56,101 bases of DNA from an uncultured Desulfuromonadales bacterium (GTDB lineage Bacteria; Desulfobacterota; Desulfuromonadia; Desulfuromonadales; Geopsychrobacteraceae), in contig CAMYNC010000032.1 in assembly GCA_947259685.1 (NCBI GenBank), positions 1 to 56,101 on the forward strand, written 5' to 3'. The first letter of the stretch is position 1. The number at the start of each line of letters is the position of its first letter. The notes under the pieces were generated by a model that had not been told where the DNA came from, ran no database searches, and saw nothing but the letters and a program-made list of their open reading frames with translations. Made by a program: the position numbers and the translations under genes. Shown here one piece after another: positions 11,030-19,563 of the stretch.

Positions 11030-11288
11030 GTTTGGGTTTCCTTTTCATTTGATTTGATTTTGCAGTTTTATAGAGTAGTTTACCGCATATGAAAAGCTAA
11101 AATCCGTGGAAGACCGATTTTGCCGGTTGCAAGTTATAACCTCCTGCTCTAATTTACGGCCGTAGTGGTTGAAGTAAAAATCTCAATCTAGACTTTGAGG
11201 ATTTATCTGAAAAAACTTATCCAGCTGATGTGGAAGGCTGCAGATCTGCTTCAGCAGCCCCTTCATTGTCTGAATTTCTGGAGAGAAA

Positions 11289-12623
11289 ATGACGGCTCAT
11301 GCCACTCAACAGCAACCGGAAGCCTTTATCCCATTTCGTCGAAGCGAGCTGATTGAACTCTGTCTGGCTGACCAGCAACTGGATCATCAGTCGAGTACCC
11401 AGTTCAAAGATTTTTGTCAGATTCTTGCAGCCTTCTATCATTTTCGTGCTCATTCTCTGCTTGAAGAGCTCAAAGACCTCTACGCTCCTTTTAATCCGGA
11501 TGCCGATACCAGGCAACTTGCTGATCCGTCCGTTCTGCAATTGCAGGAAGCGGCTCAAGGGCTTAGCGAGGGTTTTGGCCGCCTGCTGGAAAAGGCCAAC
11601 TATCTTCCTTTAACCCAACAGGAGCTTGAGCAGTCTTTCCTGTCGGTTTCACTGATCCCTCTGCAGACCAAGGTCGATTTCGACGATTTTGATCAGGTGT
11701 TATTTTATTCGCGGGGAGTCGGGAAGAAAACGGTCAGCATTAAGCGCTGGTTAAAAAACAAGGATGTTCTGATCGACAATTTCGAACGGGTGGCTGTGCT
11801 GTTGAAGTTTCGTGATTTGTCCCATTTTGAAGCCAAGCAGGAACGGCTTGACGAGCTTGGTTTCGTGCCTGGGAAAATTTATTTCTACCTGTACAAGAAT
11901 ATCCCGCGCAACGACCTGGAGCTGTTGTTCCCCAATGTTGAAGTCAGTATGAATTGGAAAGATCGTCTGATGTTGCTGGTTCCTGCTGTCGGGGCGGCGG
12001 TCCCGCTGGTTCTCAAAGTATTGCCCAGTCTTGGCCTGCTGGTGGCGGCAGTGATGTTGGTGACCATGGGACCGGAAATCACCGCAAAGTTCGGTTTTAA
12101 AACGGACGGCTCAAGTAGTATCTATCCTTTGCTAGTAGCGGTGCTATCGATTGGTGCGGCGCTGGGCGGGTTTGCCGGTCGGCAATACAGCAAATACAAA
12201 AATAAACGGTTGAAGTTTTTGAAAAAGGTCACTGACACTCTGTTTTTTAAGAATCTGGTGACCAATGCCGGCGTGCTCTATAGCCTGACCGACGCCGCCG
12301 AAGAAGAGCTCTGCAAGGAAGCGATCCTGGTTTATTATCATTTGCTGACCGCTTCGGAGCCCCTCGATCGTGCTAAGCTTGATCAGAAAATAGAAGCTTG
12401 GATGCATGACTATTGCGGGACCAGGATCAATTTCGATATCGATAAAACCCTGCAAAACCTTACGGAATTGCATGCAGAGCTGCCAGGGGAAGCTAAGGGG
12501 CTGAAAAAAACCGCTCTGCTGACCCGCCAGGCCGATGGCCGCTTGCAGGTTTTGCCGTTAGCCGAAGCACAGCAGCTGATCGATTATATCTGGGATCATG
12601 CTTTTGCCTATGCCAACAATTAA
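11289..12623 (+). CDS. DUF3754 / TMEM143-like membrane protein
   Basis: A 444-residue protein that matches what is known of the DUF3754 family, whose eukaryotic member is the mitochondrial protein TMEM143. The typical core is FYLYKNIPRNDLELLFPN followed by a conserved tract that leads into two close hydrophobic segments (about residues 228-262 and 280-300) with a basic turn (GRQYSKYKNKRLKFLKK). The flanking halves are soluble and charged. It probably sits in the inner membrane with both ends in the cytoplasm. No enzymatic residues are known. It stands alone, with 259 bases without a recognisable feature upstream, and a ribosome site GGAGAG before the ATG. Confidence 0.78.
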   Translation: MTAHATQQQPEAFIPFRRSELIELCLADQQLDHQSSTQFKDFCQILAAFYHFRAHSLLEELKDLYAPFNPDADTRQLADPSVLQLQEAAQGLSEGFGRLLEKANYLPLTQQELEQSFLSVSLIPLQTKVDFDDFDQVLFYSRGVGKKTVSIKRWLKNKDVLIDNFERVAVLLKFRDLSHFEAKQERLDELGFVPGKIYFYLYKNIPRNDLELLFPNVEVSMNWKDRLMLLVPAVGAAVPLVLKVLPSLGLLVAAVMLVTMGPEITAKFGFKTDGSSSIYPLLVAVLSIGAALGGFAGRQYSKYKNKRLKFLKKVTDTLFFKNLVTNAGVLYSLTDAAEEELCKEAILVYYHLLTASEPLDRAKLDQKIEAWMHDYCGTRINFDIDKTLQNLTELHAELPGEAKGLKKTALLTRQADGRLQVLPLAEAQQLIDYIWDHAFAYANN

Positions 12624-12714
12624 GTTCTGATCTGGGGCCCCCGTTCGGTTGACGGAGCAACCAATTTCAAGCATAGTGTTTGCCAGTTTTCGGTCCATTC
12701 AGCATAGGTTTTTC

Positions 12715-13710
12715 ATGCCCAGCAACCATTTTTCTGACCCCAATATCTCCTCCTCAACACTCCAGCAGCTTGCCGAAAGGCCGGTCGGACAGGTTCTGTT
12801 GAACGAATCCCTCGCCCGCCACAGCAGCTGGAAAATTGGCGGCCCGGCCGATCTGCTGATCGAGCCGGAAACTTCCCAGCAGGTGGCTGAAGTGGTTCGC
12901 TTTGCCTGTCAACAGCAGCTGCCTCTGGTGGTAATCGGCCAAGGGACCAATCTGTTGTTCGATGATAGTGGCGTGCGCGGTATCGTCTTGAAAATTGGAT
13001 CTCAGCTGGCCGCTATTCAGATTGATGGTCAGCGGATAATTGCTGAAGGTGGAGCCTGGGTACCGCAACTGGCTCGCTTATCGATGCGCGCCGGTTTGAG
13101 CGGGCTGGAGCACTGTATCGGTATCCCCGGTACGGTCGGCGGCTTGGTGATGATGAATGGCGGCAGTCAGCGCAAGGGGATCGGTGAGAATATCCTGCGG
13201 GTCTGGATTGTCGATGCGACCGGCGTGCAGCAGGTTCTCAGTCAGGCGGATTGCCATTTTTCTTACCGGCATAGTGCCCTGCAGGGAACCGGGGCCGTGG
13301 TGGTCAAGGCGGAACTGAAATGTCCACTTGGAGATATCCGGGCTATTCGTCGTGAAATGGTCTGCGATCTGCGCAACCGGCGGCAAAAGTTTCCACGCAA
13401 GCAGCCGAATTGCGGCTCGGTCTTTTTAAGTACCTCAGAAATGCACGCCAGTGTTGGACCGCCGGGGAAAATCATTGAGGAGGCCGGCCTCAAAGGAACC
13501 CAGATCGGTGGTGCTGAAGTATCGACCCACCATGCCAATTTTATTGTCAATGCCGGCGGGGCGAAATCGGTCGAGGTGTTGGCATTGATTAGCAAAATTC
13601 GGCAGACCATTCGTGATCGAATCGGTTTTGACCTCTGCTGTGAAGTGCGCTACGTCAGTCCGCAAGGGCAGATCATGCCGGCCCATATCCAGGCGGACCG
13701 GCTTCGCTAA
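12715..13710 (+). CDS. murB: UDP-N-acetylenolpyruvoylglucosamine reductase
   Basis: FAD enzyme that reduces UDP-GlcNAc-enolpyruvate to UDP-MurNAc in peptidoglycan synthesis. With the ATG at 12715 (331 residues) the motifs are HSSWKIGGPADLL (37-49), GQGTNLLFDD (75-84), CIGIPGTVGGLVMMNGG (134-150), and the active-site triad Arg185 (SYRHS), Ser235 (NCGSVF) and Glu310 (CEVRYVS). The SYRHS form and lack of the extra loop place it in the Gram-positive-like type IIb. An upstream TTG at 12649 would add 22 unconserved residues. The gene stands outside any mur/fts cluster, unlike the usual murC-murB-ddl order. Confidence 0.95.
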   Translation: MPSNHFSDPNISSSTLQQLAERPVGQVLLNESLARHSSWKIGGPADLLIEPETSQQVAEVVRFACQQQLPLVVIGQGTNLLFDDSGVRGIVLKIGSQLAAIQIDGQRIIAEGGAWVPQLARLSMRAGLSGLEHCIGIPGTVGGLVMMNGGSQRKGIGENILRVWIVDATGVQQVLSQADCHFSYRHSALQGTGAVVVKAELKCPLGDIRAIRREMVCDLRNRRQKFPRKQPNCGSVFLSTSEMHASVGPPGKIIEEAGLKGTQIGGAEVSTHHANFIVNAGGAKSVEVLALISKIRQTIRDRIGFDLCCEVRYVSPQGQIMPAHIQADRLR

Positions 13711-13915
13711 CAGCCTGCTCCAGGTTCGATTCCCTTTCTCCCTCCCTCTCCGGATTGAACCGCAGTGCCTTTCTAGCTCGCCTCTTTCGTTTGATAGCGG
13801 GCGACATAGGCATATTTGCTCACCTGCCAGAAGCCTGCACCGTCCTGTGGAAATTCACTGACTTCAGCTGCGAATTGAGTTGTTGCGGCTCGGCCATCAG
13901 TGGTTTTCTCCGAGA

Positions 13916-15013
13916 TCAGTCTAATAGGCTGTCGAGGAGTTCAAAATCGAAGCGTTTTTCTGCCAGTTGTCTGACTAAGAGGATCTTTTCAGCATCTTCG
14001 GCGGTAAGTTTAGCGACATCTTCGTTGATAATCCGATAAAGCTGGCCGGTGGTATGCTGCATGGTGCGGATATAGGGGATATTGCTGGAGTCGAGGATTA
14101 ATTGGGAAATTTTACTGACCGGGGCAATCCCTGGAATCAATAGCCCGGCGATCTGCGGGCGGTATTCAGGGATCTTGTACATGTTGGCCAGGGTGACCAG
14201 CAGCTCGTCGCGGCTGCTGGTGACAATGACGAAGCTGTCCTCGCGGAGCAATTCGGTGACCCGCTGGGTCGACGGTGCCCCGATCTGTAAATGATGAATG
14301 ATTCGCTGGGCGTCTTCCTGGTTGCCATGGAGCTCCAGGCCAAGGATTGAGGCGATCCGGATCAGGGTGGGGTTGGCCAGCACCGGTTGATAGTTGAAAC
14401 CGCCGATCAATTCAAAGCGGTCTTTGGCGAAAGCTTTTTCCAAATAGTCGAGGCTGGTCTGGCGTTTCTCCGCAATCAGCTTGTTGGCAAGGATGGCGCG
14501 GATTTCGACGTCCTGCTGCTCATAAAGCAAACGGTTCTGCTCGACCGCATCGATGACACTGCCAATTCCACCGCCGGTCACCATCAGCACCGGCGCTTCA
14601 AGCAACCGGGCAATCCGTGGGTTGGACAAACCGAGCACCGAGCCGACCCCGGGGTGCCCGGAACCCTCGATGATCAGGAAATCGCACTGTTGTTCAATCG
14701 TCTGGCAGGCTTCGACAATCTGCTGCTCCAAATGCTGCTGATCGAGCTTGCCATCGATGTAATCGCGGGTTGAGAAACGTTCGATGATCACCGGGGACAT
14801 CAGTCGCAGATCGTCCTCCAGTTGGAAAACTTCCGCCATCAGGGCAACATCCGAATCGATGGTGACGCCCCGATGATTGATCGGTTTCGGGCCGATCGGT
14901 TTGATAAAGCCGACCCGGCGATATTTTTTCTTAGCCAGGTGCAGCAGAGAGAGACTGGCGGTGGTTTTTCCACAGTTCTGACCGATTGCCGAGATATACA
15001 GCTTGCGTGCCAT
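13916..15013 (-). CDS. DRTGG / phosphotransacetylase N-domain-like P-loop protein
   Basis: A 365-residue protein with an N-terminal dethiobiotin-synthetase-like P-loop NTPase fold (AAA_26; variant Walker A GQNCGKTT at residues 11-18, FLIIEGSGHPGVGSVLGLSN as the Walker B region, LMVTGGGIGSVIDAVEQN), and a C-terminal DRTGG-type domain (about 215-330, containing TSSRDELLVTL and IAGLLIPG). This layout is that of the regulatory N-terminal half of the long form of phosphotransacetylase without the catalytic half. A ribosome site (GGAG) lies 9 bases before the ATG. The ligand and job are unknown. It follows an aminotransferase gene on the same strand, separated by a terminator. Confidence 0.8.
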   Translation of the reverse strand: MARKLYISAIGQNCGKTTASLSLLHLAKKKYRRVGFIKPIGPKPINHRGVTIDSDVALMAEVFQLEDDLRLMSPVIIERFSTRDYIDGKLDQQHLEQQIVEACQTIEQQCDFLIIEGSGHPGVGSVLGLSNPRIARLLEAPVLMVTGGGIGSVIDAVEQNRLLYEQQDVEIRAILANKLIAEKRQTSLDYLEKAFAKDRFELIGGFNYQPVLANPTLIRIASILGLELHGNQEDAQRIIHHLQIGAPSTQRVTELLREDSFVIVTSSRDELLVTLANMYKIPEYRPQIAGLLIPGIAPVSKISQLILDSSNIPYIRTMQHTTGQLYRIINEDVAKLTAEDAEKILLVRQLAEKRFDFELLDSLLD

Positions 15014-15116
15014 AGTTGTTGCTCCAGATTTGTGCAGCAGAAATAAACAAGTTTGGTGAAGGAAATTTAAGTTTAGCAGAGAGTTTTATTTTGTCAGGAA
15101 CTGAACCGGCGCGCCG

Positions 15117-15162
15117 GGAAAAACTTACGATCAGGGGCGCCGAAAATCAGCGACCCTGATCG
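15117..15162 (-). terminator. Intrinsic terminator of the aminotransferase gene
   Basis: On the minus strand a 9-bp perfect stem (arms 15154-15162 and 15128-15136, CGATCAGGG / CCCTGATCG) with a 17-base loop is followed after TAAG by five T. It lies 13 bases after the aminotransferase stop. A 12-base palindrome, CCGGCGCGCCGG, at 15106-15117 adjoins it. Confidence 0.65.
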
Positions 15163-15175
15163 CTGTTAAGGCAGT

Positions 15176-16357
15176 TTATAAACCTGCATCCTTGGCAAGT
15201 TGTGTCCACAGCGGCAGGCTGCGCTCGATCGTGTCGTCATTCACGCAATAAGCGATCCGGAAGAAGCCGGGGGCACCGAAGCCGGAGCCGGGAACCAGCA
15301 GAATTCGATACTTTTGGGCCAGGCGGATAAATTCCATCTCGTCGGCCAGTGGTGATTTCGGGAACAGGTAAAAACCGCCCCCCGGCTTGACCATGCTAAA
15401 GCCGAGTTCGCTCAGGTGATTGTACAGCAGATCCCGTTTATGCAGGTAGATGTCACTATCGATACTGATATGCTGCAATCCGGTGACCAGCCGTTGGGCC
15501 AAGGCCGGAGCGTTGACAAAACCGAGCACCCGGTTGCAGAAGATCGCCCCTTGCATGAATAGCTGTACCTCCGGCATGGCCGGGCTGGCCGCCAGATAGC
15601 CAATCCGTTCGCCGGGCAGGGCCAGATCCTTGGAATGCGAGGTGACAATGAGAGAATTTTCAACGCAGTCAAAAATGCAGGGCACCGGCTCGCCGAAGCT
15701 GATTTTTGCGTAAGGCTCATCTGATATGGCGGTGATTTCCGTTCCCAGCTCCTGTTCTTTACGTTTCAGTAGTTCGCCCAGCGCTTTGAGGGTCGCTTCC
15801 GGGTAGATCACCCCGGTCGGATTATTCGGTGAATTGATGATAATTGCCCTGGTTTTTGGGGTGATGGCGGCTTCGATCGCGGCCAGATCCGGCTGGAAGC
15901 TGTCATCGGTGGGAACCGTCACTGGTACGCCAGCGTGGTTATCGATATAAAACATATACTCGACGAAAAACGGGCTGAGGATAATGACCTCATCAGCCGG
16001 GTCGAGCAGGGTTTTCAATACCACATTCAAAGCCGCACCAGCGCCGCAGGTCATCACCACATAAGCGCCGGTGACTGGTTGAGTGCTGTTTTCCGCCAGC
16101 ACTTCGGCAACTGCAGCGCGGGTGTCATCATAGCCGGCATTGTTCATATAGCGATGCATTCCCGGCTGGGGATTTTCGGCGATCCGTTTGAGTTCAGCAT
16201 GCAACTCCTTGGGCGGCTCGATGGTCGGATTGCCCAAAGTAAAGTCGAACACCTGGTTGTCGCCAAACTGTTCTCGTAGCGCTGCCCCCTCTTCAAACAT
16301 TTTTCTGATCCAGGAAGCGCGTTCGATACATTGATTGACTTTTGCTGCAATCGCCAT
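15176..16357 (-). CDS. Class I/II pyridoxal-phosphate aminotransferase
   Basis: A 393-residue fold-type-I aminotransferase of the aspartate aminotransferase superfamily. Cofactor and substrate residues visible are Asn178 in NSPNNPTG, Asp213 and Tyr216 in SDEPYAKISFG, Lys243 in TSHSKDLALPGERIGYL (Schiff base) and Arg251, with a C-terminal FRIAYCVNDDTIE segment for carboxylate binding. The N-terminus FDFTLGNPTIEPP is also typical. The amino donor and product cannot be fixed. AAAGGA lies about 8 bases before the ATG. The gene is divergent from the ADP-ribosylglycohydrolase, and a palindrome lies between them. Confidence 0.9.
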   Translation of the reverse strand: MAIAAKVNQCIERASWIRKMFEEGAALREQFGDNQVFDFTLGNPTIEPPKELHAELKRIAENPQPGMHRYMNNAGYDDTRAAVAEVLAENSTQPVTGAYVVMTCGAGAALNVVLKTLLDPADEVIILSPFFVEYMFYIDNHAGVPVTVPTDDSFQPDLAAIEAAITPKTRAIIINSPNNPTGVIYPEATLKALGELLKRKEQELGTEITAISDEPYAKISFGEPVPCIFDCVENSLIVTSHSKDLALPGERIGYLAASPAMPEVQLFMQGAIFCNRVLGFVNAPALAQRLVTGLQHISIDSDIYLHKRDLLYNHLSELGFSMVKPGGGFYLFPKSPLADEMEFIRLAQKYRILLVPGSGFGAPGFFRIAYCVNDDTIERSLPLWTQLAKDAGL

Positions 16358-16404
16358 GTTAATTTTCCTTTGGTGATGGGCCGCATTGCCGCGGTCGCCT
16401 CTGC

Positions 16405-16428
16405 TTTTAACCTGAATCAGGTTTAAAA
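16405..16428. repeat. Palindrome in a divergent promoter region, related to the ends of the 29411 element
   Basis: A 24-base interrupted palindrome. Its core AACCTGAATCAGGTT (16409-16423) has 7-base arms around one A, and flanking TTTT/AAAA extend the symmetry. It lies 48 bases upstream of the aminotransferase and 52 bases upstream of the ADP-ribosylglycohydrolase. The 11-mer ACCTGAATCAG is also found at the outer ends of the inverted repeats at 29411-29427 and 29537-29553. It may be a regulator site or a relic of the same repeat element. Confidence 0.6.
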
Positions 16429-16479
16429 TAATTCCGCCGCAGTTTAGCGGTGAGTCTATAAAGGGTCAAGGAGGATTGC

Positions 16480-17439
16480 ATGACAAGCCTGACGGAAAAA
16501 CAAAAGCCCCGCTTTGTTGGCAGTTTGCTCGGCTGTGCCTTTGGTGATGTGCTTGGCGCCCCTGTCGAGATGCGATCCCATAGGAAAATTTTACATGATT
16601 ATCCCGACCTGTTGCGCGATTTTCAACCCAGTGAACGAGGTTACGGCTGTTATACCGATGACACCGAAATGACTCTGGCTCTGGCGCGTTCGATACTCCG
16701 CACCGGCACGGTCGAGGCGGCCGATTGTTCTTGCGCCTATGCCGAAGCCTTTACGCCCCAGCGAGGCTATGGCCGTAGCGCGGTGCAGGTGCTGACCGCT
16801 CTACAGCGGGGAGCGGATTGGCAAAAGACCGGCAGCATGCTTTTCCCTGAGGGATCTTTCGGCAACGGCGCTGCGATGCGGATTGCACCGGTCGGGCTGG
16901 TTTACGGTCATCTTGACGCACAGCAGTTAACCGCCAAAGTTAAAGCCGCGGTCAGCATGACCCATATCCACCGCGAGGCGATCGAGACCGCAGTGCTGCA
17001 GGCGCGGGCCATCGGCCTGCTGCGGCAAGCAACTCAACCGCCTGACGCTCAGGAGTTTATCGCAGGGCTGATAGACTATCTGCCTGCATCGATTTTGCAC
17101 GGCAGCTTGCAGCTATTAGCCGAGTTGCTGCGCCAGCGCGGTACCGCAGAAAAGGTGCTTGCTCAGTTCGGCTGTGGTGTGCGAAGTCGCGATTCCTGGC
17201 CGCCAGCTCTCTGGGCTGCACTGCGGTATAGTGAGGATCCTGAGGAGGCGATCATCCAGGCGGTAAATCTGGGCGGCGATACCGACACCATCGGCGCGAT
17301 GACCGGGGTGCTCGTCGGCGCATTACACGGCGAAGGTTGGTTTCCCCCTCGTTGGTACGACCAGCTGGAAAATACTTCCAACGGTCGCGATGAGCTAGTC
17401 ACAGTCGCTGAACAACTGGTCGATATTCCAGCCATCTGA
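16480..17439 (+). CDS. ADP-ribosylglycohydrolase family protein
   Basis: A 319-residue member of the ARH/DraG family, which removes ADP-ribose from proteins or nucleic acids with two magnesium ions. Metal ligands are visible in YTDDTEMTLA (Thr59, Asp60, Asp61) near the N-terminus and in NLGGDTDTIGAMTG (Asp267, Asp269, Thr270) near the C-terminus; the opening GSLLGCAFGDVLGAPVE is also standard. A strong AAGGAGG site precedes the ATG. No partner ADP-ribosyltransferase gene (DraT or toxin-like) is in the window, so the target is unknown. It reads towards pheA but probably has its own promoter. Confidence 0.9.
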   Translation: MTSLTEKQKPRFVGSLLGCAFGDVLGAPVEMRSHRKILHDYPDLLRDFQPSERGYGCYTDDTEMTLALARSILRTGTVEAADCSCAYAEAFTPQRGYGRSAVQVLTALQRGADWQKTGSMLFPEGSFGNGAAMRIAPVGLVYGHLDAQQLTAKVKAAVSMTHIHREAIETAVLQARAIGLLRQATQPPDAQEFIAGLIDYLPASILHGSLQLLAELLRQRGTAEKVLAQFGCGVRSRDSWPPALWAALRYSEDPEEAIIQAVNLGGDTDTIGAMTGVLVGALHGEGWFPPRWYDQLENTSNGRDELVTVAEQLVDIPAI

Positions 17440-17476
17440 ACCTATGTTTGACAGCGCTTAAAAGCCGGTTGGTGAA

Positions 17477-17505
17477 TTGCTTTTTGACCTGGATTAGGCT
17501 ACATT
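17477..17505 (+). promoter_or_regulatory. Candidate sigma-70 promoter for the aromatic amino acid operon
   Basis: TTGCTT and TACATT with a 17-base spacer lie 35 bases upstream of the pheA start. Each box has four of six consensus bases. The position between ADP-ribosylglycohydrolase and pheA is right, but the match is only moderate. Confidence 0.35.
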
Positions 17506-17540
17506 CCAGCATTCAAATCTGTGCCGGAGAAAGAAATACT

Positions 17541-18638
17541 ATGGCGACCAAGGACCTGAAAAAATTACGTAACCAGATCGATTCCATCGATAATCAGATT
17601 CTCGATCTGCTTAATCAGCGGGCCAAAGTGGTCATTGCTGTCGGTAAGGCGAAAGAGAAAGGGGATGGGCCCTTTTATGTGCCAAGCCGCGAAAAAGCTA
17701 TTTACGAACGGCTGTCGGCGGAAAATCCTGGGCCTTTTCCGAACGAAGCGGTCACCAAGGTGTTCCGCGAAATCATTTCCGCCTCGCTGAATATGGAATT
17801 GCCGATGCAGGTGGCGTTTCTTGGCCCCCAAGCGACATTTACTCACATGGCGGCGATGCAGCAGTTCGGCCTGTCGGCCCAGCTGGTGCCATTAAAGAGC
17901 ATCCCCTCAGTGTTTGAGGAGGTCGAGCGCGGGAGAGCTCACTACGGCGTTGTTCCGGTGGAAAATTCCACTGAAGGGGTGGTCAATCACACTCTCGACA
18001 TGTTTATCGGTTCCGAATTGCAGGTCATTGCGGAAATTATGTTGGAGATATCCCATCACCTATTGTCAAAAACCGGTAATCCAGAGAAGATCAGCAAGAT
18101 TGTTTCCCACCCGCAGCCTTTGGCCCAGTGTCGCCACTGGCTGGAGGCGAATATGGCCGATGTGCCATTGGTTGATGTTTCCAGTACCGCTGCCGCAGCT
18201 CAGCTTGCCGCCGAGGATGAATCAGCCGCAGCCATTGCCAGCCAAGCTGCTGCTGTTCAGTACGATCTGAAAGTTGTCAAGGCGAAGATAGAGGACAATC
18301 CGAACAACTTCACGCGCTTTTTGGTCATCGGCAAAAAGACTCCGGAAAAAAGTGGTCAGGACAAAACTTCGATCATGTTCAGTGTCAAGGATCAGCCGGG
18401 GATTCTCTACCGGATGCTCGAGCCGTTCAGCAAACGGAAGATCAACCTGGCCAAGATCGAAAGCCGGCCGATGAAGCAGAAGGCCTGGGAGTATATTTTC
18501 TTCCTCGATCTGATCGGCCATCTCGACGATACCCAGATCACGGAGGCGATTGAAGAGTTGCGCTGTCACTGCCACTTCCTCAAAGTGCTCGGTTCCTACC
18601 CGATCGCTCGGCAGGACAACAGTTCAGGGGAGGGATAA
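17541..18638 (+). CDS. pheA: Bifunctional chorismate mutase / prephenate dehydratase (P-protein)
   Basis: Converts chorismate to prephenate and then to phenylpyruvate for phenylalanine. The 365-residue protein has an AroQ chorismate mutase domain (about 1-88: LRNQIDSIDNQILDLLNQRA), a prephenate dehydratase domain (about 92-270: FLGPQATFTHMAA, VPVENSTEGVVNHTLD, and the NNFTRFLVIG region) and a C-terminal ACT domain (about 278-357: DQPGILYRMLEPF, ESRPMKQKAWEYIFFLD), which normally binds phenylalanine for feedback inhibition. The ATG at 17541 has GGAGA upstream and begins the conserved mutase; the frame is open 93 bases further upstream without a supporting site. First gene of the pheA-tyrA-aroA run. 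Confidence 0.96.
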   Translation: MATKDLKKLRNQIDSIDNQILDLLNQRAKVVIAVGKAKEKGDGPFYVPSREKAIYERLSAENPGPFPNEAVTKVFREIISASLNMELPMQVAFLGPQATFTHMAAMQQFGLSAQLVPLKSIPSVFEEVERGRAHYGVVPVENSTEGVVNHTLDMFIGSELQVIAEIMLEISHHLLSKTGNPEKISKIVSHPQPLAQCRHWLEANMADVPLVDVSSTAAAAQLAAEDESAAAIASQAAAVQYDLKVVKAKIEDNPNNFTRFLVIGKKTPEKSGQDKTSIMFSVKDQPGILYRMLEPFSKRKINLAKIESRPMKQKAWEYIFFLDLIGHLDDTQITEAIEELRCHCHFLKVLGSYPIARQDNSSGEG

Positions 18639-18640
18639 CC

Positions 18641-19507
18641 ATGGCAGAGATTCTGATTCCCCGTCTGGCAATTATGGGTGTCGGTCTGATCGGCGGTTCC
18701 TTATCGCTGGCATTACAAGCGGCCGGTGCGGTTGGCGAAGTGGTCGGCTGTGGTCGTGGTAAGCCGAACCTGGAAAAGGCGGTAGAACTGGGGGTCATCG
18801 ATCGTTACTTGCGTGATCCGGCTGAAGCGGTCAAGGACGCTGATGTTATTTTTCTGGCGACCCCGGTCAAAACCCTGGCAACTGTGACCCGGGAAATGCT
18901 TCCGGGCTTGAAGCCGGGGGCGATAATAACTGATGGTGGCAGTGTTAAAGGCGAAGTGGTTCAGATGATCGAGCCGCTGCTGCCAGCAGGGGTGCATTTC
19001 GTTCCCGGGCATCCGATTGCCGGTACCGAAAATAGCGGTGCGGAGGCCGCCTTTGCGACTCTGTATCAGGGCAAACGCTGTATCCTGACGCCGACTGAAA
19101 AGACCGACCCGCAGGCCCATCAGTTGGTGACCCGCATGTGGCAGCTGGCTGGCAGTAATGTCGAGTCGATGTCGCTGGAAAAGCATGACAAGGTCCTTGC
19201 AGCAATCAGCCATCTGCCGCACATGGTTGCCTATTCTTTGGTCAATGCGGTCGGGTCCTACGACCATTATGAAGAGAATATTCTCGAGTATTCCGCCGGC
19301 GGTTTTCGGGACTTTACCCGGATAGCTTCATCAGACCCGACCATGTGGCGCGATATCGCTGAGACCAACCGCGAAGCGCTGCTGGAGATGATGGGACAGT
19401 TCGAGACCTTTTTCAGCGAGTTGAAAGAGGATGTCGCCCAGGGCAGCGGAGAGAAACTGTTTGAATTTTTTCTCCGCTCGAAACAGTTGCGCGACGGAAT
19501 CCTTTAA
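18641..19507 (+). CDS. tyrA: Prephenate dehydrogenase
   Basis: Oxidises prephenate to 4-hydroxyphenylpyruvate for tyrosine. The 288-residue protein has the Rossmann motif IMGVGLIGGS (11-20), the VIFLATPVKT strand, DGGSVKGEV, HPIAGTENSGAEAA (substrate region) and the helical C-terminal dimer domain with SHLPHMVAYSLV. There is no chorismate mutase or ACT domain, so this is the single-function form. GGGGAGGGAT lies directly upstream of the ATG, and only two bases separate it from pheA, so expression is coupled. Confidence 0.95.
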   Translation: MAEILIPRLAIMGVGLIGGSLSLALQAAGAVGEVVGCGRGKPNLEKAVELGVIDRYLRDPAEAVKDADVIFLATPVKTLATVTREMLPGLKPGAIITDGGSVKGEVVQMIEPLLPAGVHFVPGHPIAGTENSGAEAAFATLYQGKRCILTPTEKTDPQAHQLVTRMWQLAGSNVESMSLEKHDKVLAAISHLPHMVAYSLVNAVGSYDHYEENILEYSAGGFRDFTRIASSDPTMWRDIAETNREALLEMMGQFETFFSELKEDVAQGSGEKLFEFFLRSKQLRDGIL

Positions 19508-19516
19508 ACAGATATT

Positions 19517-19540
19517 ACAGGCGAAGCATGCTTCGCCTGT
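19517..19540. other. Perfect 24-base palindromic hairpin between tyrA and aroA
   Basis: ACAGGCGAAGC at 19517-19527 pairs with GCTTCGCCTGT at 19530-19540, leaving only two bases at the centre. ATTTATAG rather than a T-run follows, so termination would be weak. It could pause, terminate partly or mark a processing point between tyrA and aroA. Confidence 0.7.
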
Positions 19541-19563
19541 ATTTATAGTAAGGTTGAAGCCTA

